Assembly: GCA_963780825.1 (NCBI GenBank)
Contig: CAWADL010000023.1
Coordinates: 248,001-312,000 of the forward strand
Direction of reading: 5' to 3'
Source of the DNA: Roseiarcus sp963780825
GTDB taxonomy: Bacteria > Pseudomonadota > Alphaproteobacteria > Rhizobiales > Beijerinckiaceae
Length of the DNA: 64,000 bases
The notes under the pieces are model-generated. The model made no database searches and was not told the DNA's origin. It saw nothing but the letters and a program-made list of their open reading frames with translations. Numbering within the stretch: the first letter of the stretch is position 1; each line of letters starts with the position of its first letter. This document shows, piece after piece, positions 28,662-39,074 of this stretch. The position numbers and the translations under genes are program-made.

Positions 28662-29457
28662 ATGGCGATGCCGATGACTGACGCCCGCGCCATCGAGTTC
28701 GTCCACGTCGGGCGCGAGTACACCCGCGGCGACGGTCAGCGCGTTTCTGCTATCGACGACGTTTCGTTGCTCGTATCCGAGGGCGAGTTCGTTTGTCTGA
28801 TCGGCCCCTCCGGCTGCGGCAAGAGCACGCTGTTGCAACTCGTCGCCGGCCTCACGCCGCCTTCTTCAGGCTCGATCGTGCTGAAGGGCAGGGAGATCGA
28901 GGGACCGGGCGCCGAACGCGGCATGGTCTTCCAGCGCGACAGCGTGTTTCCCTGGATGCGTGTGATCGACAATGTCGAATACGGCCTCAAATGCCGCGGG
29001 GTCGGCGCCGCGGAGCGACGCGCGATCGCCCGCGACTATCTGGCCCGCGTCGGCCTCTCGCATGTCGAGCGCGCGTGGCCGCGCGAGCTCTCGGGCGGCA
29101 TGCTGAAGCGCGTCGCCATCGCGGCGGTATTCGCCAACGGCGGCGAGGTGCTGTTATTGGACGAACCGTTCGGCGCGCTCGACTATGTGACGCGGCGCCA
29201 ATTGCATCAGGTGCTGCTCGCGCTCTGGGACGCGCCGGGCGCGAAGCGGCGCACGGTGTTGTTCGTCACCCACGACGTCGACGAAGCGCAGACGCTCGCC
29301 GACCGCATCATCGCGATGCGCGAGGGCCGTCATCGTCGACGACATCCCCGTCGGCGCCGTGCGCCCGCGCAACGACGATAGCCTGCTCGCGCCCGAGATG
29401 GTCGCGATCAAACACAAGCTGCTCGCCCACCTCGGGCTCGAAGTCAGCGGGGCATAG
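28662..29457 (+). CDS. ABC transporter ATPase, nitrate/taurine type (one frameshift)
   Basis: ATPase of about 265 residues. Walker A is GPSGCGKSTLLQLVAG, followed by the Q-loop MVFQRDSVFPWMRV, the signature LSGGMLKRVAIAAVFA, Walker B VLLLDEPFGALDYVTR and the H-loop FVTHDVDEA. The signature has LK where LSGGMRQRV is usual. The frame breaks at about 29325 within EGRVIVDDIPVGAV; the correct end is HLGLEVSGA at 29457. The start at ATG 28662 is preferred over a GTG at 28635, although two further ATGs follow within 12 bases. Confidence 0.87.
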
Positions 29458-29460
29458 CGC

Positions 29461-30320
29461 ATGAGCGGCGCGAACAAATGGGGCGGCCGCCTGGTCTCGC
29501 TCGCCGTCTTCGCCGCGCTCGCGGCGCTATGGCAGGTCCTGTCGATAATCTACACCGCCGAGGCGCAGCCGGGCGAGCCGATGGTCGCGGGCTGGCAGGT
29601 GCTGTTCACGCGCACGTTCCTGAGCCTGGCTGATTACTGGGGCGGCGGCTTCGGCGTGCCGACGGTCGCCGACGGCGCCGAGCGCAGCTATCTCGCCGCC
29701 GCGCTGTCGGTTGTTTCGCATCTCATATACACGCTTGCGCGGCTCGCCGTTGGGCTTGCGCTCGGCGGCAGCGTCGGTTTCGCGCTCGGGCTCGCGGTTT
29801 CCTGGTCGCGCTTCAGCCGCGGTCTCGTTGAATGGCCGGTGCAGTTCCTGCGCGCGCTGCCGCTGCTGGCGATGGTGCCGCTGTTTCAGCTCTGGTTCGG
29901 CGCGACGTTTCTAGGGCAATCTGTTGTTCGCCGCCTACGGAGTTGGCGTCATCGTGTTTGCGGGAACGGTCAACGCGGTGCGCAACGTTCCGCAGATCTA
30001 CATCGACAACGCCCGCCTGTTCGGCGCCTCGCGCGTCGACCATCTATCGGACAGTGATCCTGCCCGCGATCCTGCCGGCGATGCGGTCGGTGACGTTGTT
30101 GTGCCTCGGCGCCGGATGGGGCGCGGTGCTCGGCGCTGAATATCTCGGCGCGCAGGCGGGGCTCGGCTACATCATCGTCTACGCGCAGCAATTCGCTTTT
30201 CTCGATCGCATGTTTCTAGTGTCGCTGGTCTTCGTTGTTTGCACCTCGGCCAGTTTCTTTGTCGTGCAAAAATTGTTTGCTCATTGGCTGGCCTGGGCGC
30301 CGCCGTCGGCGAGGGCGTGA
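29461..30320 (+). CDS. ABC transporter permease, second (two frameshifts)
   Basis: Second permease, about 286 residues, 3 bases after the ATPase stop. Helices include LVSLAVFAALAALWQVLSII and LARLAVGLALGGSVGFALGL. The EAA loop is read across a break (YIDNARLFGASRVDHLYRTV, with ILPAILPAM following). Shifts lie at about 29915 (extra C in GGGCAAT) and about 30045. It differs from the first permease, so the importer is probably heterodimeric. The TGA at 30318-30320 overlaps the ATG of the amidase. Confidence 0.82.
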
Positions 30321-31606
30321 TGAGGGCGATCTCCGATCAATCGGCGCGCGCAATAGTTGCCGGCGTCGCGGCCGGCGCCTTCTCCCCCCACGACGTCGCG
30401 CGCGCCTATCTGGCGCGCATCGCGGGGGATGAGCCGCGGGTTCGCGCCTTTGCTTATCTAGACGAGGCGCGGGCGTTCGAGGCGGCAGAGCACGGGGTTG
30501 GCCCGCTGCGCGGCCTGCCGGTCGCGGTGAAGGACATCATCGATACCGCGGATATGCCGACCGCCTGGGGCGCCTCGCGCCTGGCCGATCGACAGCCTCG
30601 GCGGGACGCAACCTTGGTCGCGCGACTGAAGGCGGCAGGCGCCTTCGTCATCGGCAAGGCGGTGACGTCGCAATATGCGTTGTTTGTTGCAGGGCCGACA
30701 ACCAACCCGCGCGACGTCATGCGCACGCCGGGCGGTTCTTCGAGCGGCTCGGCGGCGGCGGTCGCGGCGGGCTTCGCGCCGGTCGCGCTTGGCACGCAGA
30801 CCAACGGCTCGATCGTGCGGCCGGCCTCCTATTGCGGCGTCGTCGGCTTCAAGCCGAGCCTCGGCGTGCTGCCGCGCACAGGTGTGCTGCGGCACTGCGC
30901 GATCGTCGACCACCCCGGCGTGTTCGCCCGCGACGTCGAGGATGCGGCTCTGTTGGTTGATGCGCTCACCGGCGCCGATGCCGAGGACCCGGCGTCGTAC
31001 AGTTTAGAGGGCTCGCTGCAAGCTGCGGCACGGGACGAAGCGCCGCCCAAGCTGGCTTGGCTTGTCGATCCGTTCGTCGATCGGGCCGAGCCCGCAACGC
31101 ACGCCGCGCTCGAAGCGTTCGCAAGCGAGCTCGGTCGTCGAACGGTTAGAGCTTTCCCCCGAATTCGCGGAAGCGGAGGCCATCATGCGCGTGCTGATGA
31201 GCGCGGGGTTCGCACAGTCGCTCGGCGCCGAGATCGACGCGGAGGGCGAGGCGGCCGCCGAGCTTTTGCGCGCGACGCTTCGCTACGGCCGCGGCCTCGC
31301 GGCGACCGAGTTCATCACCGCGCTCGAAAAGCGCAACCGGCTGCTGGCGCTCGCCAAGGCCCAGCTCGCGCCGTTCGACGCTGTGCTGACCTTCGCCGCA
31401 GCCGGCGAGGCGCCGCTGCGCACGCAGGGCACGGGCGACCCGATCTTCGCCACGCTCTGGTCGTTGATCGGCGCGCCTGCTTACAGCCTGCCCCTGCTTT
31501 CTGGGCCGAACGGCCTGCCGATCGGCGTGCAAGCCGTCGCCGCGCCGGGCGCCGATTCGAGTTGACTCGCGCCGCGGCCTGGTTGTTTCGTCGGTTCACG
31601 CCATGA
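30320..31606 (+). CDS. Amidase-signature family amidase, second (frameshifted)
   Basis: Amidase of about 428 residues, the second AS enzyme in the island. The catalytic lysine is in GLPVAVKDIIDTADMPTAWG and the Ser-cis-Ser motif is RTPGGSSSGSAAAVAAGFAP, followed by LGTQTNGSIVRPASYCGVVG. Later blocks (EFAEAEAIMRVLMSAGFAQS and GDPIFATLWSLIGAPAYSLP) are displaced by shifts at about 31137 and 31557. It starts in a TGATG overlap with the permease and ends in an overlap with the racemase ATG at 31603, so the operon is tightly coupled. It may hydrolyse an acyclic amide or carbamoyl compound formed after ring opening. Confidence 0.85.
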   Translation: MRAISDQSARAIVAGVAAGAFSPHDVARAYLARIAGDEPRVRAFAYLDEARAFEAAEHGVGPLRGLPVAVKDIIDTADMPTAWGASRLADRQPRRDATLVARLKAAGAFVIGKAVTSQYALFVAGPTTNPRDVMRTPGGSSSGSAAAVAAGFAPVALGTQTNGSIVRPASYCGVVGFKPSLGVLPRTGVLRHCAIVDHPGVFARDVEDAALLVDALTGADAEDPASYSLEGSLQAAARDEAPPKLAWLVDPFVDRAEPATHAALEAFASELGRRTVRAFPRIRGSGGHHARADERGVRTVARRRDRRGGRGGRRAFARDASLRPRPRGDRVHHRARKAQPAAGARQGPARAVRRCADLRRSRRGAAAHAGHGRPDLRHALVVDRRACLQPAPAFWAERPADRRASRRRAGRRFELTRAAAWLFRRFTP

Positions 31607-32354
31607 CCCGGTTGCTCATCCTCAACCCCAACACGACGCAAGCCGTCACCGATCTGATGATGCGTTCCGCGACGGCCGTTGTCTCGCCGGGAGTGGAGCT
31701 TTCCGCGATGACCGCCTCGCGCGGCTTGCCCTATATTTCGAGCCGCGCCGAGGCGTTGATCGGCGGGGCGATCGCGCTGGAGACGCTGGCCGAAGTTGCG
31801 CCCGCGCCGGATGCGGCGATCCTCGCGGCGTTCGGAGATCCGGGCCTGTTCGCGCTGCGCGAAGCCCTCGACTTTCCTATCATCGGCGTATCGGAAGCGG
31901 CGATGCTCGCCGCCTGTATGCTCGGCGGTAAGTTCCTGATCGTGAGCTTCACCTCCGCGATGCTTGGTTGGTATCGCGACTGCGTCGCCATGCACGGGCT
32001 GGAGGCGCGTTGCGCCGGGGTGGTCGCACTCGATCTGCCCTTTGCCGCCTTGGAGGACGTGCAGGGCGAACAGGGCGAGGCGCTCATCGATTTCGCACGC
32101 GCGGAGGCGCGCGCGAAGGACGCCGCCTGCATCATCTTTGCCGGGCGCCGTTGGCGGGCCTGGCGGCGCGGGCTCGCGGAAATCTTGATTGGCCGGTCGT
32201 TGATCCTGTTGCGGCGGCGGTTAAGCTCGCCGAGGCGCTCGTCGCCCTGCGGCCTGTCAAAGCAAAGGCTGGTTCATTCGCGCGGGGCGCGCCGAAGGAG
32301 ACGACCGGCCTGACTGCCGCGCTAACCCAGCATCTGAGGCGAGGCCATGTCTGA
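31603..32354 (+). CDS. Asp/Glu/hydantoin racemase family protein (one frameshift)
   Basis: About 250 residues. It begins RLLILNPNTTQAVTDLMMRS, the family N-terminus, and has DAAILAAFGDPGLFALREAL with the first catalytic-cysteine region replaced by FGDPG, IIGVSEAAMLAACMLGGKF, and the second part CIIFAGAPLAGLAARA read across a missing G at about 32148. In hydantoin racemases two cysteines act as the acid/base pair. Here the usual first Cys position (CxSD or CFGD) appears as AFGD, so the activity may differ, for example maleate or arylmalonate chemistry. It lies between an amidase and an NHL protein and overlaps the latter by 8 bases. Confidence 0.8.
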
Positions 32355-33196
32355 GACCCCGGAATACGCGCGCGTCGTGCTCGGCGGCCGGCGCTATGAG
32401 GTCGAGCGGTTCTTCGGCCAGGCTGCGGCGCTGGCGCCTGCGCAGATCAGCCAGGTCGCCGTGGATTCCCTGGGTTTCGTGCACGTTCTGCGGCGCGGGC
32501 CGCCGCCGGTCGCGGTTTTCACGCCCGACGGCGCTTTCGCCTACGCCTATGGCGACGGCGACATCTTCGATTCGCATGGGATCTCCATCGACGCGCACGA
32601 CCGCGTCTTCGTCGCCGACCGCGATGCGCATCAGATCATCGCCTTCTCGCGCGAGGGCGAGCGGCTCATCGAGCCTGGGTTCGCGTCACGCGCCGCGCTG
32701 GCGCGAACCGTTCAATCATCCGACGCGCGCAGCCGTCGCGCCTGATGGCGAAATCTTCGTTGCCGACGGCTATGGCAATGCGCGCGTGCATCGCTTTTCC
32801 GCAGACGGCGCCTATCTCGGCGGCTTTGGCGACGTCGGAGCAGGCGCTGGCGAATTCATCACGCCGCATACTGTGATTGTTGATCGCGACGATCGGTTGC
32901 TGATTGCGGATCGCGAGAACGATCGTGTGCAGGTGTTTGATCGCGGCGGCCGGTGGCTTGCGGAATGGCGCGGGCTCTGCCGCCCGATGGATATCTGTCA
33001 GCGCCCCGACGGCGTGATCCTCGTCACCGATCAGGTTCCCAGCGTGACGGCGTTCGCGCCCGACGGGCGGCGCATCGATCGCGGACGGCCCTCGCCGAAC
33101 GGCGCGCACGGGATTGCGGTGAGTTCGGACGGCGCGATCTACCTAGCGGAGATCGCGCCAACGTCGGTGACGAAGTTGAAGCCGGTCGGGGACTGA
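32347..33196 (+). CDS. NHL-repeat/SMP-30-like beta-propeller protein (one frameshift)
   Basis: About 283 residues built of repeated blades: VAVDSLGFVHVLRRGPPPVA, GISIDAHDRVFVADRDAHQI, AAVAPDGEIFVADGYGNARV, HTVIVDRDDRLLIADRENDR and GIAVSSDGAIYLAEIAPTSV. The architecture matches six-bladed NHL proteins related to peptidyl-alpha-hydroxyglycine amidating lyase and gluconolactonases. The frame breaks at about 32705 between ALARE and PFNHPT. No signal peptide is visible, so it is probably cytoplasmic. A lactonase, lyase or binding role in the cyclic-amide pathway is conceivable but not shown. Confidence 0.8.
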
Positions 33197-33198
33197 GC

Positions 33199-33228
33199 GC
33201 ACCTGGGACCGCGCGCGGTCCCAGGTGC
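33199..33228. terminator. Family-D palindrome, probable bidirectional terminator
   Basis: A perfect 30-bp palindrome, GCACCTGGGACCGCG followed by its complement. It lies between the NHL gene stop (33196) and the GntR stop (33234), which converge on it. There is no T-tract. Confidence 0.65.
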
Positions 33229-33233
33229 GGCGC

Positions 33234-33957
33234 TTAACCCGAGGCGATCTTCGAGCCGCTCGCGACGCCGATGGAAGCGAGGATATGGGTGCGCATCGCG
33301 CTCGCGGCCCAGGCCGGATCGCGGTGCTCAGCGCATCGACGATCTCGCGATGATGGCGCATGCTGCGCTCGATCTCGCCGTCGTGTAGCGGCTGAAGATG
33401 CCGCAGCGACAGCGGCGCGTCGAGCGCCAATGTCGGCGAGCTTGATGAGATGATCCGAGCGCGTCGCGTCGATGATCATGCGATGCAGCCGGCCGTTGGC
33501 CTCGGCCAGGCGGGTGAGGTCGGCGGCCGTCTCGCGCCGCGCCGCCTCCTCCATCACCGCGCAGAGCCCGCCGCATGTCCTCGACCTCGGCGTCGGTGAT
33601 CTGCGGCGCGGCGACTTCGGCCGCGAACGGCTCCAGCAGCGCGCGGATCCTGAACATCAGCTCGATCTGCCGCTCCGACCAGACCGCGACGGTCGCCCCG
33701 ACATTGGCGCGAAAATCGAGCAGGCCCTCGACGGTCAGCCGGCTCAGCGCGTCGCGCACCGGCGTTCGGCTGAAGCCGAGTTCGGCGGCAAGCTCGGCCT
33801 CCTTCAGCCGATGGCCGGGCGGCAGCCGCCCGTCGAGAATGCGCCGGCTCAGCTCCCCGTGCGCCCGCTCGGCGGCGCTTCCGGCGGAGGCGTCGGCGTG
33901 CGGTCTGGAAATGTCGTCCCGCAAGACTCGGCCTTTCCTGTGTAAAGCGACCGCCAC
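33234..33957 (-). CDS. GntR-family regulator with FCD domain, second (frameshifted)
   Basis: About 240 residues. The winged helix is AHGELSRRILDGRLPPGHRL and LGFSRTPVRDALSRLTVEGL. The FCD part includes LMFRIRALLEPFAAEVAAP, LAEANGRLHRMIIDATRSDH and MRHHREIVDAL with metal-ligand histidines. Shifts at about 33565, 33435 and 33320 break it. It is convergent with the upstream operon and divergent from the HTH protein and the hyuA operon. Matching 12-bp palindromes ATTGTATACATT (33989) and ATTGTATGCAAT (34761) are candidate binding sites, which would make it the local regulator of hydantoinase expression. Confidence 0.83.
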
Positions 33958-33988
33958 GCCCCCGGCGCGTCCACTTTACTCATTCGCG

Positions 33989-34000
33989 ATTGTATACATT
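33989..34000. promoter_or_regulatory. Candidate GntR/FCD operator 1
   Basis: ATTGTATACATT, a near-perfect palindrome 31 bases upstream of the divergent gntR start. TTGTATACAA-type sequences are recognised by several FCD-GntR proteins. Confidence 0.55.
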
Positions 34001-34030
34001 AATAGCCCCGCCGCCAATCGGAGACCTGAA

Positions 34031-34671
34031 ATGACTCACCACCGCGCGACGCCTGGCTGTCGCTGGACGAGGCGGCGGCGCGCTGGGGCGTTTCGCGCCT
34101 GCGGGTTCGCGAAGCGATCGCCGCCGGCGCGTTGCGCGCGCAGCGCGACAATCGCGGCTTCTGGCGCGTCTACGCGGACGGGCGCAGCGATCTCGGCGAC
34201 GTCCGCGTCGCCCCCGACAAGCTGCTCGAAATCATGTTCGACGAGATCGAGGAACTGACGGGCGCGCTCGACGAGCGGCGCCAGGAGGTCGAACGGCTCG
34301 GCGCGGTGGCGGACGCGCCAGCAGGCGCTGCTCGACCGCGCGCTCGCCATCGCCGAATCCGCGCGCCCCTCTGACGATCTCCAGCGCCTTGCAGCGCTCA
34401 ACGAGCGTTCGCATGCGCTGCTCGACGGCGCTGTCGCCTCGTTGGAGCAGCGCGAGCGGCGCTGCAACAGATGAGCGGCCTGATGCAGCGCGCGCTCGAT
34501 ACGGTCGCCGGCCTCGACGCCGAAGTCGCGCGACAGCGCGAGACCTCGGAAAAGCAGCGCGCGCTGCTCGACCGCGTCTTCGAGATCGCGCGCGCGAGCC
34601 TCGACAGGCTCAGCCCGCAAACCCCGCGCGGCTGGTTCGACCGCCTGCGCGGCCGCCGTCCGAAAAGTTGA
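34031..34671 (+). CDS. HTH-domain protein with long coiled coil (frameshifted)
   Basis: About 213 residues. The N-terminal HTH resembles MerR/excisionase domains (WLSLDEAAARWGVSRLRVRE, then AIAAGALRAQRDNRGFWRVY). It is followed by a helical region rich in Q, E and R with leucine heptads (KLLEIMFDEIEELTGALDER; DTVAGLDAEVARQRETSEKQ) and a basic C-terminus, GWFDRLRGRRPKS. The frame shifts at about 34057, 34318 and 34465. There are no membrane segments. I do not recognise a named family; it could be a regulator or a plasmid/chromosome-handling accessory. It lies between the GntR gene and hyuA. Confidence 0.6.
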
Positions 34672-34734
34672 CGTTGCCGCATAGGTGGGCGGCGCGCTGA
34701 CCGTTTGTTGGGCGCCGCCGCGCCGAGAAAGCCG

Positions 34735-34772
34735 TTGACTCCCTCGCGGCCGGGCGGTCTATTGTATGCAAT
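34735..34772 (+). promoter_or_regulatory. Candidate hyuA promoter overlapping a GntR operator
   Basis: TTGACT (34735-34740) and, 17 bases on, TCTATT (34758-34763) form a plausible promoter. The palindrome ATTGTATGCAAT (34761-34772) overlaps its -10 region, as expected for a repressor site. Confidence 0.45.
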
Positions 34773-34793
34773 CGGGGGAAAGGGCGTAGCGCA

Positions 34794-36983
34794 TGGCGTC
34801 GACGGACGATCTGATCCGGGTCTACGAGCGTCGCCTCGCCGAATTCGAAGCCCGCCTCGCCGCCATCGAGCGCGGCGCGCGCCGGCGCTGAGCGGCGCCG
34901 CAAGCGAGCGCGCCCGCGCCTCAAGCGGCTATCGGCTCGGCGTCGACGTCGGCGGCACCTTCACCGATCTGTTGTTGCTCGACGAGCGCGGTCGCGCGCG
35001 TTCATGGCGAAGGTGCCTTCGACGCCGCAGGATTCGTCGATTGGCGTGCTCGAACGGCATCGAGAAGATCTGCCGCGAGGCCGGCATCGACGCTTCCGAC
35101 ATCGACGACGTCATGCACGGCACGACGGTCGCCACCAACACGGTGCTGACCAAATCCGGCGCGCGCGTCGGGCTGGTGACCACCAAGGGCTTTCGCGACG
35201 TGCTGCAGATCGCGCGCTCCTACGTGCCGGGCGGCCTCGGCGGCTGGGTGATCTACAACAAACCGCCGCCGCTCGCCCCGCTGGAACTGACCATCGAGGC
35301 CAAGGAGCGCCTCGCCGCGGACGGCGCCGTGCTGATCCCGCTCGATGAAGCCGCGCTCGCGCCGCGACCTTCGCGGATTGTCTGAGAAGGGCGTCGAGGC
35401 GCTGACGGTCTCGTTGTTCAACGCCTATGTCGACGGCAAGCACGAACGCCGCATCGCCGAGATCGCCCGCGAGGTGATGCCGTCTATCCCGGTCTCGATC
35501 TCCTCGGACGTGATCCCGGAGATGTACGAATACGAGCGCGCCGAGACGACCGTCGTCAATTCCTACATCCGCCCGGTCGTCTCCAAATATGTGCAGAATC
35601 TCGAGCGCGAACTCGCCGCCAGGATGCGCGGGCGTCAAGCTGCATATCCTGCGCTCCGACGGCGGGCTTTCCTCGGCGCGCGCGGCCATGGACAGGCCGG
35701 TCAATCTGCTGATGTCGGGTCCCGCCGGCGGCGTCGCCGGGCGCGCTCGGGATCGCCGCGCGCGCGGGTTTCAACAAGCTGCTGACCTTCGACATGGGCG
35801 GCACCTCGACCGACGTCGCGCTGATCGAGAACGGAACCGCGCAGACGCGGCGCGAGACCCGCGTCGGCGACGTGACCGTGCGCGCGCCCTCGATCGACGT
35901 GCGCACCGTCGGCGCGGGCGGCGGCTCGATCGCCTATGTGCCGGAACTGACCAAAGCGCTGCGCGTCGGCCCGCAATCGGCGGGCGCCGCGCCGGGCCCG
36001 GCCGCCTACGCGCAAGGGCGGCGAGGCGCCGACGGTGACCGACGCCAATGTCGTGCTCGGCTATCTGCCCGCCAATTCCAAGCTCGGCGGCGACATGAAG
36101 ATCGACCGCGCGCTGGCGGAAAAGGCGGTGCGCAAAATCGCCGACGCGCTCGGGCTCGGGCTGGAGAAGGCGGCCGAGGGCATCGTCAATATCGTCAACG
36201 AGAACATGTGCGGCGCGTTGCGCCTCGTCTCGGTCGAACAAGGCTATGACCCGCGCGATTTCGCGCTGATCGCCTTCGGCGGCGCGGGGCCGCTGCATGC
36301 CAATGCGCTCGCCAAGCTGATCAACTCATGGCCGGTGATCGTGCCGCCTGGGCCCGGCGTGCTGTGCGCCTACGGCGATGCGACGACGCGGCTGCGCAAC
36401 GAAGCTTCGCGCACTTTGGTGCAGCGTTTCGACGCGCTTGACCGACAGCCAGATCCGCGCGACGCTCGCCGATCTGGAGGCGGAGGCGCACAAGGCGTTG
36501 GCCTCCGAGGGCGGTGAACTCTCGGGGCAAGAGACGATGTATCAGATCGACATGCGCTACGCCGGACAGGGCATGAAGCTGACCGTGAATCTGTCGCCAA
36601 GCGAATTCCGCGCCGAGGGTTTGGCCGGCGTCGCCAAGCGGTTCGACAAGATGCACGAGCAGCTGTTCACCTTCGCGCTCGACGCTGGGCATGAACTCGT
36701 CGCCTTGCGCGCGGTGGCGCTGGGGCCGCAAAAGCCATTCATCGGCGGCGCGGTGAAGCGCGGGACGAGCGACGCCAGCGCGGCGGCAACCGCCCACACA
36801 AAAGTGTTTGTCGGCGATGGTTGGCGCGACGCTGCGATCTACGATCGCGCCAAGCTGGAAGCTGGCAATCGCATCGCCGGCCCCGCGATCGTGGTCGAAA
36901 TGGACGCAACGACGCTGATCCTGCCCGATTGCGCCGGCGTCGTCGACGATTACGGCAATATCCTGATTCGCCCGAACGGCTGA
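34794..36983 (+). CDS. hyuA: Hydantoinase/oxoprolinase family protein, subunit A (frameshifted)
   Basis: ATP-dependent N-methylhydantoinase A type protein, about 725 residues. The ASKHA phosphate-1 motif is YRLGVDVGGTFTDLLLLDE. Further blocks are VMHGTTVATNTVLTKSGARV, RPVVSKYVQNLERELAARM, LLTFDMGGTSTDVALIENG, TVGAGGGSIAYVPELTKALR, IAFGGAGPLHANALAKLI and a C-terminal GPAIVVEMDATTLILPD. Shifts at about 34885, 35005, 35052, 35365, 35630, 35747, 36015 and 36435. The ATG at 34794 starts a coiled-coil segment of 32 codons that joins the ASKHA domain only if an indel is assumed at about 34885; otherwise the start is unclear. It acts with HyuB in ATP-coupled opening of a five-membered cyclic amide. 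Confidence 0.86.
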
Positions 36984-36990
36984 GAGCTGC

Positions 36991-38881
36991 ATGCCCGCGA
37001 AGATCATCGAGAAGAACCCCGCGCCGTTCAAGCGTACGGCCGTCGATCCCATCACGCTCGACATCGTCGAGAACGCGTTGCGCAACGCGCGCGTCGAGAT
37101 GGATGCGGTGCTGTTCCGAACCGCCATGAGCCCCGGGATTCGCGAGCAGCACGACGCCTTTCCGCTGATCGCCAATCAAGAAGGCAAGATGGTGGTCGGC
37201 CAGTTCGGCTCGTTTCTGTGGGGGTTCATCAGCGGCTACGAAGGGACGATCGAGGACGGCGACATCTTCCTCACCAACGATCCCTATTCCTGCGGCGGCG
37301 CGATCAGCCATCTCAACGACTGGTTGCTGATGATGCCGATCTTCCTCGACGGCCGGCTGGTCTCCTGGGCGGCGATGTTCGGCCATATGACCGACGTCGG
37401 CGGCAAGGTGCCGGGCTCGCTGCCGACCGACGCGAAGATGATCTACGAGGAAGGCACGATCATCCCGCCGGTGAAGATCTATCGCAACGGCGAGCTCAAT
37501 AGCGACATCCTGCGCATCCTGCTCAGCAACAGCCGCATGCCGCATTGGAACCGCTCGGATTTCTTCGCCATCATCGCCGCGCTGCGCCTGGCGGAACGGC
37601 GCGTGCGCGAGAACATCGCGCGGTTCGGCATCGACACCTACATCTCGGCGATGTGGGAGATGCTGGAGCGCAACAAGCGCGCGATGTCGGCGATCATCCA
37701 GATGATCATCCCCGAAAGCGGCAAGCGCGCCCATTTCGAGGATTGGATCGACGACGACGGCATGGGCAACGGCCCGTTCAAGATCGCCTGCACGCTGTGG
37801 CGCGAGGGCGACAAGGCGATCTTCGATTTCGACGGCTGCGATCCGCAATCCTCCTCCTCGATCAACTTCCTGTTGAACGAAGAGATGTTCAAGATGTTCT
37901 TCGGCGCGTTCACCATCAATCTGTTTGATCCGCAGATCCTGTTCAACGACGGGTTCTACGATCTGCTCGAGGTGCGCATCCCCGACCGGCTGCATCCTGA
38001 AGCCCAAGAAACCCGCCGCGCTGTCCTGCCGTACGCACATGCTCGGCCGCATCTTCGATCTGATGGGCGGCTTGCTGGGGCAGGGCGCGCCGGAGGCGCT
38101 CAACGCCGCCGGCTTCTCCGACAGCCCGCATTTCATGTATTCCGGCTTCGGCGCCAAGGGCGAATGGTATCAGCTGTTCCAGATCGGTTTCGGCGGCATT
38201 CCCGGTCGACCGGTCGGCGACGGCCCGGACGGGCACTCGCTGTGGCCGGCCTTCACCAACGTGCCCAACGAATTCCTGGAAGCCTATTTCCCGCTGCGAA
38301 TCCTCGTATACGCCACGATCCCGGATTCCGGCGGCGCGGGCCTGCATCGCGGCGGCAACGGCATCACGATTGCTTATGAACTGCTGGAGCCCGGCGAGAT
38401 CTCCATCCACGACGACCGCTGGTTCACCTATCCCTGGGGCGTCAACGGCGGCGAACCGGGTATGCGCTCAACCAAGAAGCTGGTGCGCAAGAACGGCGTG
38501 GTCGAGAACATCGCGAGCAAATGCGACCGCATTCATGTCGAGGCCGGCGACGTGCTGCATTTCAACACTTGGGGCGGCGGCGGCTGGGGCGATCCGCTCA
38601 AGCGACCCGCCGAGAAAGTCGCCGCCGACGTCGCACGGGGGTTGGTGACGGCGGAAGGAGCGCGGCGTTACGGCGTCGTCGTCGCCGCTGACGGCCGGCT
38701 CGATCAGGTCGCAACCGAGCGATTGCGCCGCGATCTCTCCGCCTCGCGCGGGCCGACGGCCTTGTTTGATCGCGGCTTCAAGTCGATCGACGAGCTGCGC
38801 AGTCGCTGCCGCGCCGAGACCGGCTTCGATCCGCCGAAGGCGCCACGGTTTCTCACGCATTACCGCGCGGCGGCGGAGTAG
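36991..38881 (+). CDS. hyuB: Hydantoinase B family protein (one frameshift)
   Basis: About 629 residues, the partner of HyuA, 7 bases downstream of it. Family segments: DPITLDIVENALRNARVEMD, MSPGIREQHDAFPLIANQEG, DIFLTNDPYSCGGAISHLND, WAAMFGHMTDVGGKVPGSLP and the C-terminal FNTWGGGGWGDPLKRPAEKV. One extra base at about 38005 shifts the frame before PKKPAALSCRTHMLG. Related complexes hydrolyse N-methylhydantoin or 5-oxoproline, or carboxylate acetone or acetophenone. The adjacent cysteine hydrolase favours the hydantoin-type role. Confidence 0.87.
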
Positions 38882-38907
38882 GCGATGAATCTCAACGCAC
38901 GCCCTCC

Positions 38908-39043
38908 GTCATTGCGAGCGAAGCGAAGCCATCCAGCCCCGCGGCGGGACACTGCGGCCTCGGGCACTGCGGCGCCGTTCACGGCCAACGTCGACCCGAC
39001 GCATCGCCGAGAAACTGGGTTGCTTCGCTTCGCTCGCAATGAC
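38908..39043. repeat. Intergenic repeat family A, copy 4
   Basis: 136-bp element (GTCATTGCGAGCGAAGCGAA ... TTCGCTCGCAATGAC) lying inside the hyuB to cysteine-hydrolase gap of the same operon. Confidence 0.9.
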
Positions 39044-39074
39044 GGAAGAGCGGCGAGCCGAGCAGGAGGACCTC

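Noticed and set aside
30239..31606. Amidase frame extended upstream to 30239
   Set aside because: The extra codons overlap the permease 3' end; the TGATG junction at 30320 is the better start.
38908..39074. Start of the cysteine hydrolase at ATG 39039
   Set aside because: That ATG belongs to the end of a family-A repeat; ATG 39075 has AGGAGGA at the right distance.
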